Shown here one piece after another: positions 48,034 through 56,941 of a stretch of 64,000 bases of DNA. Position 1 is the stretch's first letter; each line of letters begins with the position of its first letter. The stretch is from the NCBI GenBank assembly GCA_947497265.1, contig CANMFP010000001.1, forward strand, positions 372,001 to 436,000, read 5' to 3'. The notes beneath the pieces are model-generated. The model saw nothing but the letters and a program-made list of their open reading frames with translations, was not told where the DNA came from and searched no databases. The translations under genes and the position numbers were made by a program. The DNA comes from an uncultured Isoptericola sp. GTDB taxonomy: Bacteria > Actinomycetota > Actinomycetes > Actinomycetales > Cellulomonadaceae.

Positions 48034-49740
48034 TCAGAACGGGGGCTCGCCAAGGTCCGGCGGGAGCATAGGTCCCGGCTCCGGCGGGATCGGACGCTCC
48101 TGCTCCCGCGGGATCGCTGGCCCGGGCAGCACGCGATGGATGCTGGCAGGTGGTCGCCCGTCCGGCCGGGTCACGTGCCGTCTGCCCGTCGGCGACGTCC
48201 ACTCCAGCGTCCCGCCCAGTCCGGGTGGATCACTGGCCGATCCGTCGGCGTAGACAGCTCTGGCGCGGCGTACGGACCAGCCCGTCTGGTGCTTGAGCAC
48301 ATGATGCTTGCGGCACAGGTGAGCAAGATTGTCCGCACTGGTGGTTCCGCCGTCGGCCCAGTCGGTGGTGTGGTCGAGGTCGGCGCGATCGGCGGCGACA
48401 CCGCAACCGGGGAACCGGCAGGTCGCGTCGCGCCGGGCAAGTGCCGCCCTCAGCCCGGACGGCACCGTGTAGGACTCCCGCCCGACCGACAGCGCGAGCC
48501 CGGTCTCGGGGTGGGTGAGCACGCGGCGCAGCGACGGCGCCAGCTCGGCCAGCTCGCGGGCGATGTCGGCTCCGATCGGGCCGTGCCCGTCGAGCTCCGC
48601 CGGGATGTCGGCCACACCCAGCAGGGTCAGCACCGGCACGGTCACCGTCACGCGGGGCCGGATCGACCGCGCAAGAGCGGCCAACGACGGAATCGTGGAC
48701 ACAGCGGGCCCACCGGACACCGCGGGCCCACCGGACACCGCGAGCTCCCCGACCGCTCCAGGCGTCAAAGGCTCAGCAGACGCCACAGGCTCCCCGGGCG
48801 TCACAGGCTCCCCAGAGGCACCGGGCTCGGACCGCGGCCGCGGGGACGCGCGCTCCACGGAATCCTGCTGGGGCGGAGACTGCGACGGCGAGGATCCCGA
48901 CCACCATCGCTCGGCCGGCGGAGGCGCGAGCGGCAGGCAGGTGCGGTCGAGCGTGCCGTCGTCGAGCAGCAGCGCAGCGAACGCGTCGGCCATCCCGTGG
49001 CTTCGTCCACGAGAGCCGTCCTCGCCACGCAGGCTCGTCGCGGCACGGTGCAGCCTGTCGTACGCGGCGTGCGCCACGACCGCGGGCAGGTGCGCCGAGA
49101 GCCAGGCCATCCCGTCACGACCGTCGTCGAGGTAGACCCCGCGCGACTCGGCGGCCCGGGCGTGCCGCACCTCGACCGGCTCCGGGTGGACGTCCTCCCG
49201 CGCCCGGCGGGCACGGGCATCGACCTGACCCGGTGTGCTGGCCACGAGCGCCGGGGCGACGGCCTCCTCCACGCGCCGCGCGTCCGCGTCGTCCAGGTCG
49301 GCGACGTGCCGGGCGACGCGGGAGGCGTGCGCCCAGGAGCAACGCCCCGCCGACAACAGCGCGAGCGTGCGCGGCGCCTTCGTGCGCAGAGCAGCGGCGT
49401 GGTCGCACAGCGTGCCCGCAGCGTGCTCACCGACGTGCAGCACGGTCGCGACCTCGGCGACCACCGCCCGGCGGGCGAGCTCCTGACGACGCGAGGACGT
49501 CGCGCGCGCCGCAGCACCGCCGTCGTCCACGAGACGGGACTCCGCGCGCTCGGCTACCTGGGCTGCCTCGGCGAGCAGGACCGCCCGGCGGCCCTCCAGG
49601 GCGCCGATCGCGGACTGGACCTCGGCCAGGGAGTCGAGGAGCTCGTCGAGCCGTGACAGCTCGACGTCCGCCGGTGCGGACGCCCGCCGCACCACGGCGG
49701 TGGCCGTGGTGCTCGGTGGGCTGGCGGGCTGCGTCGTCAT
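48034..49740 (-). CDS. HNH endonuclease with DUF222 (13E12-type)
   Basis: A 568-residue protein of the multi-copy DUF222-HNH family common in high-GC actinobacteria. The N-terminal 240 residues are helical DUF222; an unusual linker of about 75 residues (Ser/Pro/Glu/Thr-rich, with EPVTPGEPVASAEPLTPG repeats) follows; the C-terminal HNH zinc motif is CRFPGCGVAADRADLDHTTDWA in parts, then NLAHLCRKHHVLKH, with DH and HH present. Its in vivo target is unknown; these are thought to be mobile or homing-like genes. The linker duplications are near-perfect. ATG 49740. Confidence 0.92.
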   Translation of the reverse strand: MTTQPASPPSTTATAVVRRASAPADVELSRLDELLDSLAEVQSAIGALEGRRAVLLAEAAQVAERAESRLVDDGGAAARATSSRRQELARRAVVAEVATVLHVGEHAAGTLCDHAAALRTKAPRTLALLSAGRCSWAHASRVARHVADLDDADARRVEEAVAPALVASTPGQVDARARRAREDVHPEPVEVRHARAAESRGVYLDDGRDGMAWLSAHLPAVVAHAAYDRLHRAATSLRGEDGSRGRSHGMADAFAALLLDDGTLDRTCLPLAPPPAERWWSGSSPSQSPPQQDSVERASPRPRSEPGASGEPVTPGEPVASAEPLTPGAVGELAVSGGPAVSGGPAVSTIPSLAALARSIRPRVTVTVPVLTLLGVADIPAELDGHGPIGADIARELAELAPSLRRVLTHPETGLALSVGRESYTVPSGLRAALARRDATCRFPGCGVAADRADLDHTTDWADGGTTSADNLAHLCRKHHVLKHQTGWSVRRARAVYADGSASDPPGLGGTLEWTSPTGRRHVTRPDGRPPASIHRVLPGPAIPREQERPIPPEPGPMLPPDLGEPPF

Positions 49741-49844
49741 GTGTCGAACCTAGCAGGATTCGAACACGCGTTCTACACCCTGTGGAGAACGATCACGCTT
49801 CTCCCCGCCGTCGGTGTGGCCCACGCCGGGTACGGTCGTTCACG

Positions 49845-50213
49845 ATGGAAGACCTGGGCGTGAGGATCCTGCTGTTCGTCGTCATGCTGGCCTCCGGCGT
49901 GCTCCTCGTCTGGTCGGCTCATGCCGCCGCGTCGGGACGCCTCAAGCGGAACCAGCTCGCGGGGATCCGCGTCCCGAGCACGATGGCGAGCGACGAAGCC
50001 TGGCTGGCGGCTCACGTCCGGGCCGAGCGACCGACACGACTCGCCGGGTTCGCCTCGATGGCGAGCGCGGTGTTCGCGCTCCTCCCGCTCTCCACTCCCC
50101 TGCTGGCGGCCGGGGTGCTCCTGGGAGGCCTCGCGATGCTCGGGTTCGTGCTCTACGGCGCCCGCGTCGGCATCCGGGCAGCCACCGAGGTGTCCAAGAG
50201 CTCCAACGGCTGA
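49845..50213 (+). CDS. SdpI-family small membrane protein
   Basis: A 122-residue membrane protein with three hydrophobic segments. Residues 37-52 (RNQLAGIRVPSTMASDEAW) match the G-x-R-x3-T-x5-W signature of SdpI, whose Bacillus member confers immunity to a sporulation toxin. No toxin gene is nearby, and actinobacterial members generally have no assigned role. ATG at 49845. Convergent with the YnfA-like gene, 6 bases apart. Confidence 0.75.
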   Translation: MEDLGVRILLFVVMLASGVLLVWSAHAAASGRLKRNQLAGIRVPSTMASDEAWLAAHVRAERPTRLAGFASMASAVFALLPLSTPLLAAGVLLGGLAMLGFVLYGARVGIRAATEVSKSSNG

Positions 50214-50219
50214 ACCTCC

Positions 50220-50555
50220 CTACGCCGGCCGCGGGGCGTACATGATGACGGCCACCCCGACGAGGCAGATCAGCGCCCCCGTGACGTCCCACCGGTCGGG
50301 CCGGAAGCCGTCGACCACCATGCCCCAGACCAGCGAGCCCGCCACGAACACGCCGCCGTACGCGGCCAGGATGCGGCCGAAGTGCGCGTCGGGCTGGAGG
50401 CTCGCGAAGAACCCGTACAGCCCCAGGGCGATCACGCCCGCGCCGATCCACAACCATCCGCGGTGCTCGCGGAACCCTTGCCACACGAGCCAGGCACCGC
50501 CGATCTCGAACAGTGCGGCTCCCAGGAACAGGACGATCGATCGGGCAGTGTTCAT
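50220..50555 (-). CDS. YnfA (UPF0060) family membrane protein
   Basis: A 111-residue protein with four membrane helices, matching the small YnfA family ([19 protein letters not shown] near residue 20, [26 protein letters not shown] in parts, near 46). YnfA proteins resemble small multidrug resistance exporters. The ATG at 50555 is chosen because AGGA is correctly spaced; a second ATG at 50564 would place it inside the RBS. No operon partner. Confidence 0.9.
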   Translation of the reverse strand: MNTARSIVLFLGAALFEIGGAWLVWQGFREHRGWLWIGAGVIALGLYGFFASLQPDAHFGRILAAYGGVFVAGSLVWGMVVDGFRPDRWDVTGALICLVGVAVIMYAPRPA

Positions 50556-50601
50556 GGTGACCATCCTGCGGGACCGGGTGGCACAGCGCGTCAGGCTCCG
50601 C

Positions 50602-51552
50602 TCAGCGTCCGAACACCTGGGTCCACCACGGGCCGCCCGCGCCGGGCTCCATCCCCAGGCCGTGCCGGGTGAGGTCGCAGTTCAGGATGTTGGCGCGGTG
50701 CCCAGGGCTGGCCATCCACGCCGCGACGACGGCCCGGGCGTCCGCCTGCCCGCGAGCGATGTTCTCCGCGCCGAGCCCCGCCACCCCGGCGGCGTCGGCA
50801 CGGTCCCACGGGCTCCGCCCGTCGGGTGTCACGTGGTCGAAGAATCCCCGGGCGGCCATGTCCCGCGAGTGGGCCAGTGCCAGGGCGTCCAGGGCAGAGT
50901 CCGCGCGCAGGGCGCCACAGCCCGCCGCAGCACGCTCCGCGTTGACGAGCCCCAGGACGCCGTCGGCCTCGCTCGCGGCCGTCCGGGCACCGGCAGCCTT
51001 GCCGGCCGCCTTGACCTCGGCCCCGCCGTCGGCGTCACCGTCGGCGCCCTGGTCGGCGCCGTCCCCGCCAGCGTCCTCCCCGTCGGCGCCGTCCCCGTCG
51101 GCACCGTCCCCGTCAGTTCCGTCGCCGTCAGCAGCCTCCCCGTCAGCAGGTGGTGCGCCGGCGTCCGACGGCGCGTCGTCGGCGTCGGCAGCGTCGGAGC
51201 CCGAGTCCGAGTCCGAGTCCGAGTCAGCGTCCTCACCGTCCGCCGAGTCCTCGTCCACGAAGCCCTCGCCGTCGGTCGCGACCTCGCCGTCCGCGGAACC
51301 CGCTCCGCCGGCCGAGCCGCCACTGCCGTCCGGTGCACCGCCGTCGTCCCCATCGGTCCCGGCCTCCGGGCGCTCCTGCGATGCCTCAACCGCCATGACC
51401 GTCGGGTCGCCGCCACCCAGGTGGTCGCTGATCCGGAGGGCTCCCGGCGCGACCAGCGCCGTCGCGAGCACGAGGACCAGGCCCACGGCAAAGGTGGCCA
51501 GGAGCGCGCCGAGCTGACGCAGGCCGCTGCGGGGTCTCCGTCGACGCGACAC
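50602..51552 (-). CDS. CAP/SCP-domain secreted protein with long acidic linker
   Basis: A 316-residue exported protein anchored by an N-terminal hydrophobic segment (about residues 14-36). Residues about 50-190 are a Gly/Asp/Ala/Ser low-complexity linker with [11 protein letters not shown] and [12 protein letters not shown] stretches. The CAP domain (about 195-316) has [34 protein letters not shown] and [28 protein letters not shown] in parts, carrying the His, Glu and His of the family. Function outside the cell unknown; CAP proteins are often lipid- or metal-binding. Convergent with no gene; LysR follows upstream. Confidence 0.85.
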   Translation of the reverse strand: MSRRRRPRSGLRQLGALLATFAVGLVLVLATALVAPGALRISDHLGGGDPTVMAVEASQERPEAGTDGDDGGAPDGSGGSAGGAGSADGEVATDGEGFVDEDSADGEDADSDSDSDSGSDAADADDAPSDAGAPPADGEAADGDGTDGDGADGDGADGEDAGGDGADQGADGDADGGAEVKAAGKAAGARTAASEADGVLGLVNAERAAAGCGALRADSALDALALAHSRDMAARGFFDHVTPDGRSPWDRADAAGVAGLGAENIARGQADARAVVAAWMASPGHRANILNCDLTRHGLGMEPGAGGPWWTQVFGR

Positions 51553-51595
51553 GCAGGAACCGTAGCGCCCCGGCCGCCCCGGGCGAAAGGCACGG

Positions 51596-52549
51596 CTACA
51601 GGGCCGAGCCCTGCGCGATCACGTATCGCTCGTACGCCGGAGTGCGGCGCACGGCCTCCGCGTGGGCGTAGACGGCGGCCGCCCGGACACGGTCCACGTC
51701 GAACCGTTCCCCGGCGTCCTCCCGCCAGGCCACGTACTGCGTCCAGCGCAGCGGTTCGCCCTCGAGAGCGACTGCCCGCACACCGGGCAGGTCGAGGAGC
51801 AGGGGCTGCACCAGCGCGATCGCGTGCCCGCCCTTGACCTGCTCCACGGCGGAGGCACGCTCGGTCTCGCTGACCTCGCGCGGCGTGAACCCGGAGCGCG
51901 CGCACGCGGCGACGAAGCACCGCTCGAAGCACCCGTCCCCCGGCGCGGACAACCAGTTCTCCTGCGCGAGCTCGCCCAGCGGCACCTCGTCGTCGCCGGC
52001 GAGCCGGTGGTCCTCCGGCAGCAGCACGAACACCGGGTCGGTGCGCAGCCGCGTCCACTCCACCCCACCCTCCGTCGGCAGGACGGCGTCGCCGCACGCA
52101 CCGACCAGCGCGATGTCGAGCGTGCCGTCGGCCAGCCGGACCGCCGCCGCGTCCGCCGACCAGGAGGTGAAGGACGTCACCGTGACGCCTGCCAGGTCGG
52201 CGCGCAGCCGGTTGAGGAAGATCCCGCCCAGGACGGTCGAGACCGTCCCCACGCGCAGGGACGTGGCGGCGTCGGGCCGTGCGAGCAGGTGCCGGCGCAC
52301 GTCGTCGTGGAAGGCTTCCATGGCCGGCAGCAGGACGCGCGCGTGCCGCAGCACGAGCTCGCCCAACGGAGTCGCTCGGGTCCCGTGCCGGTCACGGACG
52401 AACACAGGGCCGCCGAGGGCCTGGTCGATGCGGTTGAGCTGTGCGGACAGGGCCGGCTGCGCCATGCCGAGGGCAGCGGACGCCTTCGTGACGCTGCCCT
52501 GCTCGGCGACGACGGTCACCAGCCTCAGGTGCCGGAGGTCGATCTCCAT
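51596..52549 (-). CDS. LysR-family transcriptional regulator
   Basis: A 317-residue LysR regulator. The N-terminal helix-turn-helix is MEIDLRHLRLVTVVAEQGSV (first 20), then TKASAALGMAQPALSAQLNRIDQALGGPVF in parts. The effector domain covers about 90-300. It is divergent from a hydrolase gene at 52683, which it likely controls, with 133 bases between; LysR T-N11-A boxes were not located. ATG at 52549; longer in-frame reading starts are unlikely because the helix-turn-helix should be N-terminal. Confidence 0.9.
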   Translation of the reverse strand: MEIDLRHLRLVTVVAEQGSVTKASAALGMAQPALSAQLNRIDQALGGPVFVRDRHGTRATPLGELVLRHARVLLPAMEAFHDDVRRHLLARPDAATSLRVGTVSTVLGGIFLNRLRADLAGVTVTSFTSWSADAAAVRLADGTLDIALVGACGDAVLPTEGGVEWTRLRTDPVFVLLPEDHRLAGDDEVPLGELAQENWLSAPGDGCFERCFVAACARSGFTPREVSETERASAVEQVKGGHAIALVQPLLLDLPGVRAVALEGEPLRWTQYVAWREDAGERFDVDRVRAAAVYAHAEAVRRTPAYERYVIAQGSAL

Positions 52550-52682
52550 ACCGAGAAGATATCTCCGCCAGAGCATTCGTGGGATGACCCGTTGGTCACA
52601 TCGGCCCCGGACCGGCCGTGGTGCGCTCCAGGCACGGGCAGTGTGCACACTGTTCCCCACAGTACCGACGAGAGGAACCACG

Positions 52683-53444
52683 ATGGCGGAACGCGTGACG
52701 TTCGCGTCCAGCACCGGGCCCCGGCTGGCCGGGATCATCGACGAGCCAGAGGGCGACGTGCGCGGCTGGGGACTGTTCGTCCACGGCTTCACGCTGGGCA
52801 AGGACTCCCCCGCAGCGGCACGGATCTGCAAGCAGCTCGCGTCCGAGGGCATCGGCATGCTGCGCTACGACAACCTGGGGCTGGGCGACTCCGAGGGAGA
52901 CTGGGGCGACGGGTCGTTCACGGTGAAGGTCGCGGACACGGTGCTCGCGGCCGAGCTCATGGCCGCCCGCGGGACGCCGGTGAGCCTCGTGGCGGGCCAC
53001 TCCTGGGGCGGTGCCGCCGCCATCGCGGCAGCGCCGGAGATCCCCGACGCACGGGCGGTGGTCACCGCGTGCGCGCCGTTCGACCCGAGCCACGCCGAGC
53101 ACCACTACGACGAGCTGGTCGACGAGGTCCTCGAGAGCGGCAACGCGGTCTGGCAGGTCGGCGGCAAGCGCCTCAACCTCAAGCGCGGCATGGTCGAGGA
53201 CGTCCGCGAGGCCGACCTCGAGCACCGCATCCCGCAGCTCGGGCTGCCGCTTCTCGTCATGCACTCCCCCACCGACAACATGGTCGGGATCGACAACGCG
53301 AGCGAGATCTTCCGCGCCGCGCGACACCCCCGCAGCTTCGTCTCGCTGGAGGGCTCGAACCACCTGCTGACCAAGCCGGGTCAGGCGCAGCGCGCGGGCC
53401 GCATCATCAGCGCGTGGGCCGACCCGTACCTCACGCTGGCCTGA
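52683..53444 (+). CDS. Alpha/beta-hydrolase (serine esterase-like)
   Basis: A 253-residue soluble hydrolase with a nucleophile elbow GHSWGGAAA near residue 102, acid Asp in SPTDNMVG near 198 and His in EGSNHLLT near 223. The first half follows dipeptidyl-like or OsmC-linked hydrolases used by many bacteria (FVHGFTLGKDS). Divergent from LysR. ATG 52683 with AGAGGAACC. Substrate unknown. Confidence 0.87.
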   Translation: MAERVTFASSTGPRLAGIIDEPEGDVRGWGLFVHGFTLGKDSPAAARICKQLASEGIGMLRYDNLGLGDSEGDWGDGSFTVKVADTVLAAELMAARGTPVSLVAGHSWGGAAAIAAAPEIPDARAVVTACAPFDPSHAEHHYDELVDEVLESGNAVWQVGGKRLNLKRGMVEDVREADLEHRIPQLGLPLLVMHSPTDNMVGIDNASEIFRAARHPRSFVSLEGSNHLLTKPGQAQRAGRIISAWADPYLTLA

Positions 53445-53462
53445 GCCCGGGCGGGCAGCCGC

Positions 53463-55055
53463 TCAGGCCGGCGTGAGGAACCCGTCGCGGACCATCCCGC
53501 GCACCGCGGGCAGCAGGTCCGCCGCGAGGTCCGACGGCGGCACGTCCAGCAGCGCTGCCAGCGCACCCACGGTCTGACCGACCGTCAGCTCGCCGTCGCA
53601 CACGCCCACGAAGGCCGCCAGGCCGGTCGAGGCCTGCACGCCGCGGCCCAGCCCGTCGCCCTGCCGCACCACGATGACGTTCGGGTCGGTGGCACCCGGT
53701 GAGAGGTACCGCTCCTCGGTGACGTCGCCCGCCACGACCAGGCGCTGGCCGGCCAGCGCCTGGTCGTCGTGGCGCTCCAGCCAGTCGTGCGCGGCCAGCG
53801 AGGCCGCGAGGTGCCCGCCGAGCGGCTGCCGCAGCGACCCGTGGTGCTCCTCCAGCCGCCGCAAGGTGACGCGCCCGGCGTCCGTGCCGCCGTCGGCCGC
53901 TGCCACCGGCCGGCGCAGCGTGACGATGCCGAAGCCGACGGCCTCGACGTCGCGGGAGGCGAAGTCGTCCAGCCAGGCGCCGTAGGCCGCCGTCCAGGCT
54001 CCCGGCTCCCGGGCGGCCGTGGTGCCCCCGTCGCGGATCCACGTCTCGGCGTACTCCGCCGGGTCGAGCACCTCGCGCTCGATGACCCAGCCGTCCAGCC
54101 CGGAGCCGTCCAGCCAGGCACCCACGCGCTCCGTCCAGGGCTCGCCGCGGCGGTGCTCCCAGTTCACGAGCATCTGGGCCACACCGCCCGGGGCGAGGAC
54201 GGACCCGACACCGGTGACGAGGTCCCGCACGAGGTCGTCGCCCGACCGCCCGCCGTCGCGGTACTCGAAGTCGCCGAGCGCCTCGGCCACGGTGGCGCCC
54301 GGCGCGCCTGTGCGCGGCGTGATGACGAACGGCGGGTTGGAGACGACCAGGTCGAACCGGTCGTCGGCGACCGGCTCCAGCATCGAGCCGCGCCGCAGCG
54401 TCAGGTCGGCGCCGGGCACGTTCAGGGCCGCGTTGAAGCGGGCGAAGGCCAGGGCACGGTGCGAGATGTCCGTGCCGACGACCGAGTCCGCGTGCCGAGC
54501 GGCGTGCAGCGCCTGGATGCCGCAGCCCGTGCCGAGGTCCAGCACCCGCCCGACCTGCTCGCGCACCGTGACCTGGGCCAGCGTCAGCGCCGCACCACCG
54601 GCGCCCAGCACGTGGTCACCGGCGAGCCGGCGTCCCGTCACCACCTCGCCGAGATCGCTGGCGAGCCACCAGCCGACCGGCCCGCTCGCGTCGGTGGCGG
54701 CGTACGGGCGCAGGTCGACGACGGCGCGGACGGGATCGGCCGAGCCCTGGCCGGCCGCTCGGACCAGCCCGAGCCGTGCGGCGCCGTCGGCCCCGACCCC
54801 GGGCAGCGCGCCGTCCAGCGCGGCCCGCGAGACGTCGTCGCCGAGCAGGAAAAGCGAGGTGAGCGTCGCCCGCGCGTCGTGGAGCCCGGCCACGACGCGG
54901 CGGGCGGGCAGCGGCTGCTCTCGGTGCAGCGCGGCCGACGCGACGTCGCCCAGCAGGTCCTCGACGCCGTCGACGGTGAAGCCGGAGGTCTCCAGCGCCG
55001 ACCGCAGCGCCTCCACCTGCCCGGTGTCCCCGGACGGCGCGGGCGCAGAGGTCAT
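53463..55055 (-). CDS. SAM-dependent methyltransferase (actinobacterial DUF7059/DUF7782 type)
   Basis: A 530-residue methyltransferase. An N-terminal helical domain (about 1-130) precedes the Rossmann core: motif I VLDLGTGCGIQALHAA near residue 170 and catalytic NPPF (VVSNPPFVITP) near 242, as in N6-adenine or protein glutamine methyltransferases. A C-terminal wing follows. This N-terminal domain is typical of an actinobacterial family often encoded near topA. It overlaps the lipoprotein-like gene upstream by 4 bases (ATGA). Target, RNA or protein, unknown. Confidence 0.85.
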   Translation of the reverse strand: MTSAPAPSGDTGQVEALRSALETSGFTVDGVEDLLGDVASAALHREQPLPARRVVAGLHDARATLTSLFLLGDDVSRAALDGALPGVGADGAARLGLVRAAGQGSADPVRAVVDLRPYAATDASGPVGWWLASDLGEVVTGRRLAGDHVLGAGGAALTLAQVTVREQVGRVLDLGTGCGIQALHAARHADSVVGTDISHRALAFARFNAALNVPGADLTLRRGSMLEPVADDRFDLVVSNPPFVITPRTGAPGATVAEALGDFEYRDGGRSGDDLVRDLVTGVGSVLAPGGVAQMLVNWEHRRGEPWTERVGAWLDGSGLDGWVIEREVLDPAEYAETWIRDGGTTAAREPGAWTAAYGAWLDDFASRDVEAVGFGIVTLRRPVAAADGGTDAGRVTLRRLEEHHGSLRQPLGGHLAASLAAHDWLERHDDQALAGQRLVVAGDVTEERYLSPGATDPNVIVVRQGDGLGRGVQASTGLAAFVGVCDGELTVGQTVGALAALLDVPPSDLAADLLPAVRGMVRDGFLTPA

Positions 55056-55579
55056 CCGCGGCACCCGGCGTCGAGGTACTCGGTCACCGAGGCGTGCGCG
55101 GTGGTGGCCCGGGCCGTGTCCACGTCGGAGACGGCCAGGGTCATCGCCGAGGCGACCGCCTGGTCGTCGTCGGCGTCGATGTCCTCGAACGCGCCGACCG
55201 CCTTGTCGAGGTAGGCGGTCATCCCGTCCCAGCCGGGCACCTCCGCCGTGTCCTCCACCGAGCTGATGGAGCGGTGCGCCTCGCGGAACCCCGCGACCAG
55301 CAGGCGCGGGTGCTCCTCGTCGACGCCGGCCAGAGCGCGGTTGGTCTCGGCCCAGGCCTCCTGGAGCGCCACGCACTCCTCGTCGACCGACGGGGAGGGG
55401 GACGCGCCGTCGCCTCCGCCCATCGAGAGGTCGGACTCGATCGAGATGGCGGGGGCCGGCTCGGAGGCCGCCTGCGGCGACCCCTCGGAGGAGTCGCAGG
55501 CGCCCGCGACCGTCCCGGCGGACATCGCGACCACGAGGGCGACGACGGTGCGGCGGGTGCGCGGACGGAGCGGCAGCAT
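55052..55579 (-). CDS. Exported lipoprotein-like protein, C-terminal domain shared with neighbour
   Basis: A 175-residue protein with an N-terminal signal (MLPLRPRTRRTVVALVVAMS) and a lipobox VAGAC (Cys28). After a Ser/Pro-rich linker, residues about 66-175 form a helical domain: ECVALQEAW, GFREAHRSI, TAYLDKAVGAFE, and TEYLDAGC. The same pattern, two cysteines at the ends and TEYL before the last, occurs in the next upstream protein (55741). No known family. Coupled to the methyltransferase gene downstream by an ATGA overlap. The 55580-55740 gap holds 9-base repeats. Confidence 0.65.
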   Translation of the reverse strand: MLPLRPRTRRTVVALVVAMSAGTVAGACDSSEGSPQAASEPAPAISIESDLSMGGGDGASPSPSVDEECVALQEAWAETNRALAGVDEEHPRLLVAGFREAHRSISSVEDTAEVPGWDGMTAYLDKAVGAFEDIDADDDQAVASAMTLAVSDVDTARATTAHASVTEYLDAGCRG

Positions 55580-55679
55580 CCCACCATGGTGGCCTATCCG
55601 TCGTCCGCGCGGGAAATCGCGGTGCCGCCCGGTGAGGCGTCTCACGCGGCAGATCGGACGAGTCCGGACGCGTCGGTGC

Positions 55680-55706
55680 GCGTCGGGGGCGTCGGGGGCG
55701 TCGGGG
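55680..55706. repeat. Three 9-base tandem repeats (GCGTCGGGG)
   Basis: GCGTCGGGG is repeated three times without change at 55680-55706, with a fourth partial copy following. It lies in the gap between the two related reverse-strand genes. Confidence 0.85.
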
Positions 55707-55740
55707 GCGTCGGCGCGCGTGGGGACGAGCCAGGGCGCCG

Positions 55741-56847
55741 TCAGGGCGCGTCAGGAACCGCGGAAGCGGCGCAGTCAGCGCCCAGGTACTCGGTGATGCG
55801 CTGGGACGCTGCGGTCATCGCCTCGGTGTCGTGCTCCTGCAGCGCACCGGCGACGGCCTCCTCGACCTCGTCGTCCTCGGCGGCCTGCGCCGCGTCGGCT
55901 GCCGCCGTCACGTACGTCAGCACGGTGGCCCAGTCGGTGATGACCGCGCCGGGAGGGTCGACCTTGCTCAGGTTGTCCCGCGCGCCGACGAACCCCGTGC
56001 GCAGCGACTTCGGCGACTCCGCATCCATCTGGACCTGCGCGGACGCGGCACGCGACCACGCGACCTGGGCGGACGCGCACACCTCCGGGGACACGACGGC
56101 GGCGGTCGCGACGTCGGAGCTGCCCTGCGCGTCGCCACGGATCAGGTCGACACCGGCGGCGGCTCCGATCCCCGCCACGAGCGCCACGCCCGTCGCGACG
56201 AAGAGCGTGGGCCTGCGCGCGAAGAGGCCCGTGGCCTTCCGGCGCGGCAGCGAGATGGCCGCGGAGCGGGCGCGGGTCGTGACGTCCTGCACGACGGCGG
56301 CACCCCCGGCCGGCTCGCCGCCTCGACGGGTCGCGGGGCGGCGAGAGGAGCGGGACCGGCGGGACGGCGCCGGGTCCGGAGCCGCGTCCGGCGCGTCCGG
56401 CGCGGGGGTGCCCGACAGTCGGGCGTCCGACGCCGGGGCGTCCGGCGGGGCGGCATGCGTCGCGGCGGGTGCGGCGCCGACGACCGGGTCTGCACCCGAC
56501 GGCTTGCGCGACCGGGACGTGCGGCGGGACTGCTTCTTCCTGCGGGTCTTGTGGTCCTTGTCGCGGAACGTCCCGGCGACGTCCGTCGTGCCGTCGAGGA
56601 CGTCGTCGAGCGCCGGGACGTCGGTCGGGACGGCGGAGCTCGCCCAGGGCGGTGCCGGTGCGGCGGCCGGCGCGTCCCAGGGTGCTGCCGGCAGGCCGCC
56701 GTCGACGGCAGCCGGCGCCTCCCACGGGGCAGGTTCATCGACCCCGCCCGCCGCCACCGGACCGAACGGGAAACCGGCCTGACCAGCGGCGACGGAAGAA
56801 CCGTCGGCGGGCGGCAGCGCCTCGTCGTCCGCTCTGCTCCGCCTCAT
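55741..56847 (-). CDS. Membrane-anchored protein with C-terminal domain related to 55052-55579
   Basis: A 368-residue protein: a long Pro/Ala/Glu-rich, disordered N-terminus with EAPAAVDGGLPAAPWDAPAA repeats, a lysine/arginine-rich patch (KTRRKKQSRRTSRSRKP), one membrane helix near 215-235 (PTLFVATGVALVAGIGAAAG), and a C-terminal outside domain about 255-368 with VCASAQVAW, GFVGARDNLS and ITEYLGADC. The domain parallels the lipoprotein downstream. ATG 56847 chosen. Basic patch before the helix suggests a cytoplasmic disordered tail. Function unknown. Confidence 0.6.
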   Translation of the reverse strand: MRRSRADDEALPPADGSSVAAGQAGFPFGPVAAGGVDEPAPWEAPAAVDGGLPAAPWDAPAAAPAPPWASSAVPTDVPALDDVLDGTTDVAGTFRDKDHKTRRKKQSRRTSRSRKPSGADPVVGAAPAATHAAPPDAPASDARLSGTPAPDAPDAAPDPAPSRRSRSSRRPATRRGGEPAGGAAVVQDVTTRARSAAISLPRRKATGLFARRPTLFVATGVALVAGIGAAAGVDLIRGDAQGSSDVATAAVVSPEVCASAQVAWSRAASAQVQMDAESPKSLRTGFVGARDNLSKVDPPGAVITDWATVLTYVTAAADAAQAAEDDEVEEAVAGALQEHDTEAMTAASQRITEYLGADCAASAVPDAP

Positions 56848-56941
56848 GTTGGCGAAGGCTACCCAATGACGCTCCGAAGGTGTCCAGATCGTTGTCTTCC
56901 CGCCCTTGACCCGGGCACCCCCCGACGGCCAGATTGTGCGA

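Noticed and set aside
49845-50213. Toxin-immunity pair through SdpI
   Set aside because: No toxin gene (SdpC-like) or processing genes nearby; SdpI-family proteins are common without toxins.
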